Shown here piece by piece: positions 1 through 9,626 of a stretch of DNA of 51,876 bases. Source of the stretch: Reyranella sp. (GTDB lineage: Bacteria; Pseudomonadota; Alphaproteobacteria; Reyranellales; Reyranellaceae); contig NZ_SCVC01000008.1 in the NCBI RefSeq assembly GCF_004297405.1, positions 1-51,876 of the forward strand. Reading direction: 5' to 3'. Below the pieces are notes generated by a model. The model was not told the origin of the DNA, searched no databases, and worked only from the letters and a program-made list of their open reading frames with translations. Numbering within the stretch: position 1 is the first letter of the stretch; every line of letters starts with the position of its first letter. Position numbers and translations under genes: made by a program.

Positions 1-194
1 ATGGATGATCCGACGCGATCTTGAGTCAATCGCGCAGCTCCGTAACGATCGAATGGCGGGCGAAACCGTCCGCAGGGTCGCAGTTTGAAAGCTCGCCACG
101 GTCCAGGCAAGTCTCGACCGGGCGCGCGTGCCGACTGCCCGCTGGCTCGGCTCAACCACCTGAAGGTACTCCCTGCCGAGTGCGTGTAATCCGG
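1..194. other. left edge, no recognised gene
   Basis: No frame in this stretch could be recognised as a known protein, and no RNA gene is evident. It lies downstream of the CsbD-like gene, which is on the minus strand, so it may hold the 3' end of that transcript. Confidence 0.4.
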
Positions 195-425
195 TCACGC
201 CGTGAGGTTGCGGCCATCCATCAGCATGTCGACCTGGCGTTGGGCTGCTTCCTTTTTGACACCATATTTGGTGCCGATTTGGCTTACGAGCTGGTCAATG
301 GTCGTAAGGTTGGAGAGCTCCTTCCTGGAGAACTTGCTCCATTTCGCGCCGATCTCGTTGAGAATGTCCTGTCGATCTGTGTCGTTCGCAGAGGAATCGG
401 TCGTCGCCGTTTGGCGGTCGGTCAT
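195..425 (-). CDS. CsbD-like small stress protein
   Basis: A 76-residue hydrophilic protein. Residues 20-70 follow the CsbD-type layout: an Ile and Trp-Ser/Lys opening helix, then a Leu-Thr-x-x-Asp-Gln-Leu segment, then a Lys-Tyr-Gly-Val-x-Lys-x-Glu-Ala helix ending in a Gln-Val-Asp motif. CsbD-like proteins are small soluble proteins usually induced in the general stress response; their biochemical role is not known. The ATG at 425 is chosen because a GGAGAG ribosome-binding site lies just upstream, although the frame stays open further upstream. The first 18 residues are Thr/Asp/Ser rich and probably disordered. The gene stands alone, divergent from ndvB. Family assignment is from pattern only and moderately sure. 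Confidence 0.65.
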   Translation of the reverse strand: MTDRQTATTDSSANDTDRQDILNEIGAKWSKFSRKELSNLTTIDQLVSQIGTKYGVKKEAAQRQVDMLMDGRNLTA

Positions 426-827
426 GCTCTCTCCTGGGATCAAGTTGCCGTTCGTGAACGACTGTCGTTCAGGTGACGCCAACAACAAGTGGTGACGGAT
501 CCCTCCAATATGAGGGGGAATTCCGTCTCTATTTCTTGTCACGCTGCGCCGATCGCACTGGACATCGCGGCTGATTGCGCTGCGCGAACAAGAGGGTATC
601 GCGTCACATCCCAAAAGCCCGTCGATCTCGATGAACAAGGGGGCGAACACCCCCCCCAATGAAGTGCGTATAGCTTTTGGTCCGAAGGGTTGAGATCCAT
701 CTGATTCGGCTGCGCCCTGCATTTGCTGTAGAAGGGATCGTCCCCAGCGATCCGCTGCAGGAACACTTCACGCGCGCACGGCAACGTTGCCGTTGGTCAC
801 GCGTTACCGCCGGAAAGGCAGCACTCC
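426..827. other. divergent intergenic region between csbD-like gene and ndvB
   Basis: About 400 bases between two divergent genes, with no convincing gene. It must hold the promoters of both. I could not place a convincing -35/-10 pair or an EcfG-type (GGAAC...CGTT) stress promoter here. Open frames on both strands lack recognisable protein features. Confidence 0.4.
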
Positions 828-3800
828 TTGAAATCGTTCGCGTGGCGCGTCTTCGGACGCGCTCGACATGCTATTATTCAGCAAGACGAAGACGCCATCC
901 GCAGTGAACTATTCAGCATCGAGCGGCTGGAGCAGCATGCGCGAAGTCTTGCGGCTAACCAACCCGTTCACAAGGCGGCGATCGCCGGTAGATCGCTCGT
1001 TGCGCGCCTCCAAGATAACGAGCGCGTCCTGCTGCATGCTTACCGCTCGATTGCCAAGGCAGCCAGCGAAGGCCGGTCAGTAACGCCTGCCGCGGAATGG
1101 CTCCTCGACAATTTTCATCTCGTCGAGCAGCAGGTGCGCGAAGTCCGTACGGATCTGCCAGCGGGATACTATCGCGAGCTGCCCAAGCTAAGTGACGGAC
1201 CACTCGCCGGCTATCCCCGCGTGTTCGGGCTAGTATGGGCATTTGTCGCCCATACCGATAGCCTGTTCGAACCCGAGACGCTGACCCGCTTCGTACGCGC
1301 CTATCAGGAAGTCCAGCCGCTCAACATTGGCGAATTGTGGGCCGTTGCCATCACCTTGCGCATCGTGCTGGTCGAAAACCTGCGGCGATCGGCCAGTCGC
1401 ATCGTGAGCCAGCGGTCGGCGCGCGCACAGGCCGATCTCATTGCCGACCGCCTGCTCGGCGTGAAGGATCATGTGGCGGATCCCACGGCGCTGGCCCCTT
1501 ACGAGGGAGCACCGTTCTCCGAGGGGTTCGCTGTCCAGCTTGTGCAGCGGCTGCGCGATCAGGACCCTGACACGACACCCGCCGTAAGGTGGCTCGAAAG
1601 GCGCTTGGTGGGAGAGGGAACGAGCGCCGACGAGCTCGTCCGCCGCGAGCATCAACTCCAAGGCGCCACCAACGTCACCGTCCGCAACATCATCACCAGC
1701 ATGCGCCTGGTTTCTGACGTCGATTGGGCGAGGATTTTCGAGGCGGTGAGTCCGGTAGATGATGTACTGCGTACCGCGGGCGTCTTTGTCGAGATGGACT
1801 TCGCCACTCGCAATCTCTATCGAACTGCTATCGAGGAAATCGCGCGCGGAACTACTTTGCGCGAGCCGGAGGTCGCAAAGCGCGCCCTTGCAGCTGCCTC
1901 GTCTTCCGCGCGAAGCGGCGACCGGGATGGCCGCGAGCGCGAGCCAGGTTATCATTTGATCGGTGGTGGCCGTCGCATCTTCGAACGATCGGTCGGTTTT
2001 CGCACGCGCGGACTGACGCTGCGTCGCCGGTTTACGCGAACCGGCATCTGGGGATACGTCTCCAGCATCGTCGCAACCACCGGCATTGTTCTGCTAGCTC
2101 CCCTACTCGGCCTCTCGTTGCTGGGTATTCATGGTTGGTTGCTCGTGGCGATGGCATTCGCGGGCTTTCTGCCCGCCCTCGACACCGCGTTGTTGCTGGT
2201 GAACCGCCTGATCACCGGTGGATTTGGCGCGACCCTCCTGCCGGGACTCGCTCTGCGTGACGGCGTGCCATCCGATCTACGCACAATGGTTGCCATTCCA
2301 ACGCTGCTGTCCTCGCAAGCTGCAATCGACGAGCAGATCGAGCGCCTTGAGGTTCACCATCTTTCCAATCCAGCCGGTGCGCTTCACTTCGCTCTGCTGT
2401 CGGATTGGACTGATGCGCACTCGGAATCCATGCCGGAAGACATCGCTCTCTTGTCCACCGCCCGCGACGGCATCGCCCGCCTCAACAGTCGATATCCGGG
2501 TACCGACGGCGTCGACCGCTTCTTCCTTCTGCATAGGCGCCGCGGCTGGAACGAGGTGCAGCGACGATGGATCGGCTGGGAGCGTAAACGCGGCAAACTT
2601 CATGAATTCAATCAACTACTGCGAGGGGCGACCGGAACGACGTTCCTGGAGGCCGAATCACGAGTCCTGCCAATGGACGTGCGCTACGTCATCACCCTCG
2701 ATTCGGACACACGCCTGCCACGAGACGCAGTCGCGCGATTGGTCGGTAAGATGGCCCACCCCCTCAATCGGCCGCGTCTCGACGTCGCGAAGGGCCGAGT
2801 GGTCGAGGGCTATGGTGTACTGCAGCCGCGCGTCACCCCTTCTCTGCCGGTCGGCACCGAAGGCTCGCTGTTCCAGCGTGTCTTCTCGAGCAATAGCGGT
2901 ATCGATCCCTACGCGTCAGCCGTATCGGACGTCTACCAGGACCTGTTCGGCGAGGGTTCCTACTCGGGCAAGGGCATTTACGACATCGACGCTTTCGAGG
3001 CGGCATTGCAGGGGCGCGTTCCCGACAGCACCATGCTCAGCCACGATCTGTTCGAGGGGATTTTTGCCCGCTCCGGCTTGGTGTCCGACATCGAGGTCGT
3101 GGAGGAGTTTCCGGCGCACTATGACGTGGCTGCAGCGCGCCAGCACCGCTGGGCGCGGGGCGACTGGCAGCTTCTGCCCTGGATGATGGGCCTCGTGAAG
3201 GGCACGGCGACACGCGCCCGCGTGGGCTACGTCCCTGCCATCGGATTCTGGAAGATGTTCGATAATCTACGTCGCACGCTTTCGGCGCCAGCCGCCCTCC
3301 TAGCTCTGCTCGTCGGGTGGACCCTGCCACTTCCGGGCGCAATCGTTTGGACGGCGTTCGTGCTCCTGGCTATCGCCATGCCTACGCTCCTGCCGGTCGT
3401 GGGGGCGTTGTTTCCAAGGCATTCGGCAACGACGACGCGCAGCCATCTCGGAGCACTCTGGACGGATATCCTGGCATCCTTCTCCCAGACGGCACTCCTG
3501 GTGGTATTCCTCGCCCACCATGCCTGGCTGATGGTCGATGCGATCGGGCGGACACTATTTCGCCTCGTCATCAGCCAACGCCGCCTACTCGAATGGATCA
3601 CGGCAGCTCAGTCCAAGCAGGGCCGGCGCAGCGGCTGGCTCGGTCTCTACGCCAAGATGGCCGGAAGCGTGGTCATCGCGCTCCTGACAGCTCTCTTTGT
3701 CGGATACACAGGCAGTCCAGCGTTACCGGTGGCAGCCCCGTTCGTGCTGGCATGGCTTTTCGCGCCGGCAATCGCCCACTGGGTGAGTCGTCCACCGCGC

Positions 3801-6800
3801 GACGCAGGCAGCCTGCGCGTCGCCGTTGAAGATGCCCTCTCGCTCCGCCTGGTCGCTCGCCGCACATGGCGCTTCTTCGAGACCTTCGTCACCGAGGCAG
3901 ATCACATGCTGCCACCGGACAATTTCCAGGAGGATCCGACGCCCGTCCTCGCCCGGCGGACGTCACCGACCAACCTAGGGCTCCTGTTGCTGTCGACTGC
4001 CGCCGCTCGTGAGTTCGGTTGGATCAGCACAATCGAGGCAGTCGAGCGCATCGAGGCGACCCTGGCAACCATGGAGCGGCTGAAGCGCTACCGCGGACAC
4101 TTCTTCAATTGGTACGACACGTCCGACCTGCGTCCACTGGAGCCGCCCTACATCTCGACGGTGGACAGCGGCAATCTGGCAGGACACTTGATTGCGCTCG
4201 CGAACACCTGTGCGGCATGGCGCGGCGGGATGGCGATCGAACCCGATATGGGCCGGGGTGCAGCCGACAGCCTGGATCTCGCCCGTGAGGCCCTCCTTGC
4301 CCTGCCCGACGACAGGCGCACGCACCTTGTCACGTCACATGAACTTGTCAGTGCGCTGGAGAGCCTTGCGGCGGCGTTGCTGCATCCGTCGTCTCGACCG
4401 GAAGCGCTCCTGGCGCACGCCACCACGGCCGTCGACCTCGCCCGCACGCTCGCCAGCGAGCGCGGCGACACTGAAAGCGGCGACATGCTGTATTGGGTCG
4501 AAGCGGCACATCGTTCGATCGTAAGCCACCAACGCGGCAATGCGCTTACCGTCGTCGTGGATGATCTGGAACGTCGGCTGCTGACGATCGAAACAACCGC
4601 GCGTGCCACGGCGAATGCCATGGAGTTCGACTTCTTGTTCGACAACCGCCGTCGGCTGCTGTCGATTGGCTACCTGGCCGTCGAAGATCGGCTCGATTCC
4701 AACTGCTACGACCTCCTCGCCTCGGAAGCGAGGTTGGCAAGTTTCGTGGCGATCGCAGCAGGTGAGATCCCCGCCCGACACTGGTTCCGATTGGGGCGGG
4801 AAGTGACGCCGGTCGGCCGCGGCGCGGCTCTGGTCTCATGGTCGGGCTCGATGTTCGAGTACCTCATGCCGTCGTTGGTCATGCGCGCGCCATTCGGCAG
4901 CCTACTTGAGAAAACCAACCAGCTTATCGTCCGGCGGCAGATGCAGTATGCGACCGCTCTCGGTCTACCTTGGGGAATCTCCGAATCGGCCTATAACGCG
5001 CGCGACAAGGAGTTCACCTATCAATACTCCAACTTCGGCGTGCCGGGGCTCGGCTTCAAGCGAGGCTTGAGCGAGAACATCGTCATTGCTCCCTATGCGA
5101 CGGCGCTCGCCGCCATGGTCGATCCTGCAGCCGCTACCGCCAATTTCAAGCGACTGACCGCCCGGGGTGCGCGCGCCCGTTACGGCTTCTACGAGGCGAT
5201 CGACTTTACGCCGTCCCGTCTGCCGGACGGGGAGTCCCAGGCGATTGTGCGTGCTTATATGGCCCACCATCAGGGCATGGTCGTCGTCGCCATTGCCAAT
5301 GCCCTGCTCGATGGCGTGATGCGTTCGCGCTTCCATGCTGAACCCAAGGTCCAGGCGACTGAACTTCTGCTTCAGGAGCGAGCGCCGCGTGACGTCGCGG
5401 TCGCCCATCCGCGTGCCGAGGAAGTCGGCGCTGGTGCCCTGACAGGTGAACTCGAACCGGCGGTCGTGCGTCGTCTACACAACCCGCATGCTGCCAGTCC
5501 CTCCGTTCACTTACTGTCGAACGGACGCTATTCGGTCATGCTGACGGCCGCAGGTTCAGGTTACAGCCAATGGGGTGGTCACGCCGTAACGCGATGGCGC
5601 GAGGACACGACACGCGACGATTACGGCAGCTACATCTTCTTGCGCGACATCGAAACCGGCGCAGTCTGGTCCGCCACCCATCAACCGTGTGGTAGCCGGC
5701 CCGATCGTTATGACGTCATGTTCGCGGAGGATCGCGCTGAATTCGTACGACACGACGGTACACTCGTCACGAGCCTCGACGTCGTCGTATCTCCGGAGGA
5801 CGATGCGGAGGTGCGGCGTGTGTCGCTGGTAAACACCGGCGCCGAGCCGCGCACAATCGAGCTCACCTCCTACGCCGAGATCGTTCTGGCATCGCCCGTG
5901 GCCGACGCGGCACATCAGGCCTTCTCCAAGCTTTTTGTGCACACCGAATATCTGCCCACCGCGGGCGCTATTCTGGCGACGCGACGCCGACGAGGCCCGG
6001 ATGAGCCCGAGCTGTGGGCCGCCCATTTGACAGCCGTCGAAGGTGAAGTGGTCGGCGTAATCGAAGTAGAGACCGACCGCGCCCGCTTCCTCGGCCGTGG
6101 CAACGAGGTTGGCAACGCCGTCGCCGCGACGGACGGCCGACGTCTTTCCGGCACGGTCGGCGCAGTCCTCGATCCGGTGTTTGCCCTGCGCAGGCGCTTG
6201 GCGATACCCGCGGGTGGCACGGCCCGGATCGCCTTCTGGACGGTGGTGGCCTCGTCGCGCGAGGCGCTGCTCGATGCGATCGACAAACATCAGGACGCCA
6301 ATGCTTTCACGCGAGCGACGACGCTTGCGTGGACACAGGCGCAGGTCCAACTTCGCCATCTCGATGTAACCTCCGCCGAGGCGAGCCATTATCAGCGCCT
6401 GGCGGGCCATGTGCTGTACGCCAACCCGGCGCTGCGTTCGTCCCCGGGTGCGATCAGTCGCGGTCTGGCTGGTCCTCCGACATTGTGGGCGCAGGGTATC
6501 TCAGGCGACCTGCCGATCGTGCTCGTGCGGATCGACGAGGTCGAGGACGCCGGCATCGTCCGTGAACTTTTGCGTGCCTGGGAATATTGGCAGCTGAAAG
6601 GGCTGGCCGTCGATCTCGTGATCCTAAATGAGCGCAGTACCTCTTATGTTCAGGATCTTCAGGCGGCGTTGGAGACACTGGTTCGCGCCAGCAGATCCAG
6701 AACCCACCTCGGCACCGGCACCGAGGGGGCGCGCGTCTTCGTCCTGCGCACCGATCTAATCTCTGGTGAAAGCCGCGCCCTCCTCCTGGCACTTGCGCGC

Positions 6801-9365
6801 GTGGTCATACGCGGTGGGCGCGGCACCCTCGCCGATCAAATCGACCGCCTGCGGGCGCCGCGCGGCTTGCCGCCACCCCAGCGACGGTCCACGGCCGAAA
6901 TAGACGCGAAGGTCGTGCCAGCACCGACGGTCGCGCTCGACGGCCTTCAGTTCTTCAATGGCCTCGGCGGCTTCTCACCCGATGGCCGGGAGTACGTCAT
7001 TACCTTGGGTCCAGGCCAATCAACGCCGACACCCTGGATAAATGTCGTGTCGAATCCGTCGTTCGGCTTCCAAGTGGCCGCCGAGGGAGGTGGTTACACC
7101 TGGTCGCAGAACAGCCGGGATAACCAGCTCACCCCATGGTCGAACGATCCGGTGATCAACCGACCTGGTGAGTCACTTTACGTGCACGATCTCGAGAGCG
7201 GCGATCTATGGGGGCCGACTGCACAGCCGATCCATCACAACCAAGCGACCTATATCGCTCGTCATGGCCGAGGTTATAGCCGGTTCGAGGTCACAGCCAA
7301 CGGCATCGCGCTCGAGCTGCTGCAATACGTACCGCTCGACGACCCGATCAAGGTCTCGAGGCTCACGCTCCACAACATCTCCGACCGGCCGCGCCGTCTG
7401 TCCGTGACGTCCTACGTCGAATGGGTGCTTGGTCTGTCGCGCGGCGCCTCCGCCCCAACGGTCGTCACAGAGCGCGACGAAGAAACAGGTGCGATCTTCG
7501 CACGCAACAAGTGGAATATGCATCACGGGTCGCGCGTGGCATTCGCCGACCTCGCTGGCCGCCAAAATACGTGGACCGGCGATCGTGGGGAGTTCATCGG
7601 CCGCAACGGCACCGCCGACAATCCGGCCGCGCTCACCGCCGCCCTTCCGCTGTCGCAGCGGCTCGGTGCGGGGCTCGATCCCTGCGCCGCGCTGCAGACC
7701 ACCATCGAGCTTGCCAGCGGAAGTTCGCAGGAGGTCGTCTTCTTCCTGGGACAAGCGGCCGATACCACCGAAGCACGCGCACTGATCGCACGCTATCGCG
7801 CGGCCGACCTCGGCGCGGTCTATCGCGAGGTCGTCGCCTTCTGGGACGAAGTTCTCGGCACTGTGCAGGTAAAGACTCCAGACCGCGCCATGGATATTCT
7901 TCTCAACGGCTGGCTGCTCTATCAGTCTCTCGCCTGCCGCTACTGGGCTCGTTCTGGTTTCTACCAGGCGAGCGGCGCCTACGGCTTCCGCGATCAGCTC
8001 CAGGACGTCATGTCGCTCGCCGTGGCAAAGCCTGAGCTGACGCGCGACCACGTCCTGCGCGCCGCGGCACGGCAATTTGTCGAGGGCGACGTCCAGCATT
8101 GGTGGTTCCCGATTGGCGGGCACGGTGTCCGCACGCGCATCTCAGACGACCGGGCTTGGCTCGCCGCGGTCGTCGCGCATTACCTCCGAACCACGGGCGA
8201 TGCCACGATCCTCGACGCGCAGGTGCCATTCATCGATGGCCCCTTGCTACGGCCTGGCGAGCACGATCTCTACTTTCAGCCGGACCGGACTGACGAGACC
8301 GCCTCGCTATTCGAGCATTGCGCTCGCGGCCTCGATGGCAGCCTCCAGACAGGTGTACATGGCCTGCCGTTGATGGGCACCGGCGATTGGAACGACGGTA
8401 TGAACCGCGTCGGCGAGGCAGGACAAGGGGAAAGCGTCTGGCTGGGCTGGTTCCTCTATGCCGCCCTGACAGCATTTGTGCCGCTTGCCGAGTCCCGTGG
8501 CGAGGATCGGCGTGCCGAAACCTGGAAAGCACATGCCACGGCACTGCAGAGCGCGCTGGAACGCGAGGCCTGGGATGGGGGCTGGTACCGCCGGGGCTAC
8601 TATGATGATGGTACCCCGCTCGGCTCGGCGGCTAGTGAGGAATGCCGGATCGATGCCATCGCCCAATCCTGGGCGGCGATCTCGGCGGCCGCGGATCCAG
8701 CGCGGGCGACGGAGGCGATGGAGGCCATGGACCGTCTCCTTATCCATCGCGGCGACCGGCTGGCCTTGCTGTTTGCGCCACCGTTCGACAAGACCTCCCT
8801 CGATCCTGGCTACATCAAAGGATATCCGCCCGGTATCCGCGAGAACGGAGGCCAGTACACCCACGCCGCTGCCTGGTCGATGATGGCCTTCGCCACGCTC
8901 GGCGAAGGCAACAAGGCAATCGAACTCTTCTCTCTGCTCAACCCGATCAATCACACGTCAAGCCGTGCTGGCGTGCTTCGTTACAAGGTCGAGCCCTACG
9001 TTGTGGCGGCCGATGTCTACTCGATGCCACCGCATGTCGGGCGTGGCGGCTGGACCTGGTACACGGGCTCGGCCGGCTGGGTCTACCGTGCCGGCGTTGA
9101 GTCGATCCTCGGCCTGCGCCTGGAAGGCGACTGGCTTGTGATCGACCCCTGCGTGGCGACGTCATGGCCGAGTTTCGAAATGAAACTGCGCTATCGCGGC
9201 GCAGTTTACGAGATCGTGGTCCGCAATCCGCAGGGCGTTAGCCGTGGCGTCATCGATGTCGAGTGCGACGGTGCTCCCCAGATACCGGTGCATGGTCAAG
9301 CGCGGATTCGGCTGTGCGAGGACGGCGCGACACACACGGTCGTCGTGACGCTGGGGTTAGAGTGA
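828..9365 (+). CDS. ndvB: cyclic beta-1,2-glucan synthase (NdvB/ChvB type)
   Basis: A 2845-residue inner-membrane enzyme that polymerises UDP-glucose into beta-1,2-glucan, adjusts chain length by phosphorolysis and cyclises the product, giving periplasmic cyclic glucans used in osmotic adaptation and host interaction. Membrane segments fall near residues 410-470, 815-880 and 895-1005. The GT84 domain lies between them, with an Asp-Ser-Asp motif at about 625 and a Gln-x-x-Arg-Trp motif at about 772. A glycoamylase-like domain follows (about 1040-1500). The C-terminal half is a GH94 phosphorylase with a Gly-Asp-Trp-Asn-Asp motif near 2515. Length matches known NdvB proteins of about 2850 residues. 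The start is a TTG preceded by an AAAGG element; the next in-frame ATG is nearly 290 residues in, so a non-ATG start is likely. The gene appears intact and monocistronic. Confidence 0.97.
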   Translation: MKSFAWRVFGRARHAIIQQDEDAIRSELFSIERLEQHARSLAANQPVHKAAIAGRSLVARLQDNERVLLHAYRSIAKAASEGRSVTPAAEWLLDNFHLVEQQVREVRTDLPAGYYRELPKLSDGPLAGYPRVFGLVWAFVAHTDSLFEPETLTRFVRAYQEVQPLNIGELWAVAITLRIVLVENLRRSASRIVSQRSARAQADLIADRLLGVKDHVADPTALAPYEGAPFSEGFAVQLVQRLRDQDPDTTPAVRWLERRLVGEGTSADELVRREHQLQGATNVTVRNIITSMRLVSDVDWARIFEAVSPVDDVLRTAGVFVEMDFATRNLYRTAIEEIARGTTLREPEVAKRALAAASSSARSGDRDGREREPGYHLIGGGRRIFERSVGFRTRGLTLRRRFTRTGIWGYVSSIVATTGIVLLAPLLGLSLLGIHGWLLVAMAFAGFLPALDTALLLVNRLITGGFGATLLPGLALRDGVPSDLRTMVAIPTLLSSQAAIDEQIERLEVHHLSNPAGALHFALLSDWTDAHSESMPEDIALLSTARDGIARLNSRYPGTDGVDRFFLLHRRRGWNEVQRRWIGWERKRGKLHEFNQLLRGATGTTFLEAESRVLPMDVRYVITLDSDTRLPRDAVARLVGKMAHPLNRPRLDVAKGRVVEGYGVLQPRVTPSLPVGTEGSLFQRVFSSNSGIDPYASAVSDVYQDLFGEGSYSGKGIYDIDAFEAALQGRVPDSTMLSHDLFEGIFARSGLVSDIEVVEEFPAHYDVAAARQHRWARGDWQLLPWMMGLVKGTATRARVGYVPAIGFWKMFDNLRRTLSAPAALLALLVGWTLPLPGAIVWTAFVLLAIAMPTLLPVVGALFPRHSATTTRSHLGALWTDILASFSQTALLVVFLAHHAWLMVDAIGRTLFRLVISQRRLLEWITAAQSKQGRRSGWLGLYAKMAGSVVIALLTALFVGYTGSPALPVAAPFVLAWLFAPAIAHWVSRPPRDAGSLRVAVEDALSLRLVARRTWRFFETFVTEADHMLPPDNFQEDPTPVLARRTSPTNLGLLLLSTAAAREFGWISTIEAVERIEATLATMERLKRYRGHFFNWYDTSDLRPLEPPYISTVDSGNLAGHLIALANTCAAWRGGMAIEPDMGRGAADSLDLAREALLALPDDRRTHLVTSHELVSALESLAAALLHPSSRPEALLAHATTAVDLARTLASERGDTESGDMLYWVEAAHRSIVSHQRGNALTVVVDDLERRLLTIETTARATANAMEFDFLFDNRRRLLSIGYLAVEDRLDSNCYDLLASEARLASFVAIAAGEIPARHWFRLGREVTPVGRGAALVSWSGSMFEYLMPSLVMRAPFGSLLEKTNQLIVRRQMQYATALGLPWGISESAYNARDKEFTYQYSNFGVPGLGFKRGLSENIVIAPYATALAAMVDPAAATANFKRLTARGARARYGFYEAIDFTPSRLPDGESQAIVRAYMAHHQGMVVVAIANALLDGVMRSRFHAEPKVQATELLLQERAPRDVAVAHPRAEEVGAGALTGELEPAVVRRLHNPHAASPSVHLLSNGRYSVMLTAAGSGYSQWGGHAVTRWREDTTRDDYGSYIFLRDIETGAVWSATHQPCGSRPDRYDVMFAEDRAEFVRHDGTLVTSLDVVVSPEDDAEVRRVSLVNTGAEPRTIELTSYAEIVLASPVADAAHQAFSKLFVHTEYLPTAGAILATRRRRGPDEPELWAAHLTAVEGEVVGVIEVETDRARFLGRGNEVGNAVAATDGRRLSGTVGAVLDPVFALRRRLAIPAGGTARIAFWTVVASSREALLDAIDKHQDANAFTRATTLAWTQAQVQLRHLDVTSAEASHYQRLAGHVLYANPALRSSPGAISRGLAGPPTLWAQGISGDLPIVLVRIDEVEDAGIVRELLRAWEYWQLKGLAVDLVILNERSTSYVQDLQAALETLVRASRSRTHLGTGTEGARVFVLRTDLISGESRALLLALARVVIRGGRGTLADQIDRLRAPRGLPPPQRRSTAEIDAKVVPAPTVALDGLQFFNGLGGFSPDGREYVITLGPGQSTPTPWINVVSNPSFGFQVAAEGGGYTWSQNSRDNQLTPWSNDPVINRPGESLYVHDLESGDLWGPTAQPIHHNQATYIARHGRGYSRFEVTANGIALELLQYVPLDDPIKVSRLTLHNISDRPRRLSVTSYVEWVLGLSRGASAPTVVTERDEETGAIFARNKWNMHHGSRVAFADLAGRQNTWTGDRGEFIGRNGTADNPAALTAALPLSQRLGAGLDPCAALQTTIELASGSSQEVVFFLGQAADTTEARALIARYRAADLGAVYREVVAFWDEVLGTVQVKTPDRAMDILLNGWLLYQSLACRYWARSGFYQASGAYGFRDQLQDVMSLAVAKPELTRDHVLRAAARQFVEGDVQHWWFPIGGHGVRTRISDDRAWLAAVVAHYLRTTGDATILDAQVPFIDGPLLRPGEHDLYFQPDRTDETASLFEHCARGLDGSLQTGVHGLPLMGTGDWNDGMNRVGEAGQGESVWLGWFLYAALTAFVPLAESRGEDRRAETWKAHATALQSALEREAWDGGWYRRGYYDDGTPLGSAASEECRIDAIAQSWAAISAAADPARATEAMEAMDRLLIHRGDRLALLFAPPFDKTSLDPGYIKGYPPGIRENGGQYTHAAAWSMMAFATLGEGNKAIELFSLLNPINHTSSRAGVLRYKVEPYVVAADVYSMPPHVGRGGWTWYTGSAGWVYRAGVESILGLRLEGDWLVIDPCVATSWPSFEMKLRYRGAVYEIVVRNPQGVSRGVIDVECDGAPQIPVHGQARIRLCEDGATHTVVVTLGLE

Positions 9366-9394
9366 CGCCGCATTCCGCGACGTCAAACCAGTAC

Positions 9395-9532
9395 CTACTT
9401 GCGCTTGGCGGCAGCAGCTTTGGCTGGACTTGACGATACGGCTGCATAGGGAGAGGCCGACACGGCCACTTTAGGCTTGTTTTGCTTAGGCTTCTTCGCT
9501 TCGCGATTGCCGCGACGATTCTTCATGGACAT
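9395..9532 (-). CDS. small basic Lys/Ala-rich protein
   Basis: A 45-residue protein (43 if the second Met at 9526 is used). It begins with a basic Arg-Gly-Asn-Arg-Glu-Ala-Lys-Lys-Pro-Lys block, continues with Lys-Pro repeats and ends in an Ala/Ser/Lys tail. Short proteins with this opening are common in rhizobial genomes and have no assigned function. It converges on ndvB with a 29-base gap. The rve-type insertion element begins about 100 bases upstream, so the original promoter may have been displaced. The ribosome-binding site is weak. The call rests on the characteristic N-terminus. Confidence 0.55.
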   Translation of the reverse strand: MSMKNRRGNREAKKPKQNKPKVAVSASPYAAVSSSPAKAAAAKRK

Positions 9533-9626
9533 TGGGATGGCTCTTCGGCGTCGGAGCGCGGGACATCCGCGGACCGTCGGACCGATGGATGGACCATACA
9601 CGCTTTCTCGAGGCCGCGCCGCCCAT

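Noticed and set aside
7206..8123. Minus-strand open frame inside ndvB
   Set aside because: Antisense shadow of the GH94 region, without recognisable protein features.
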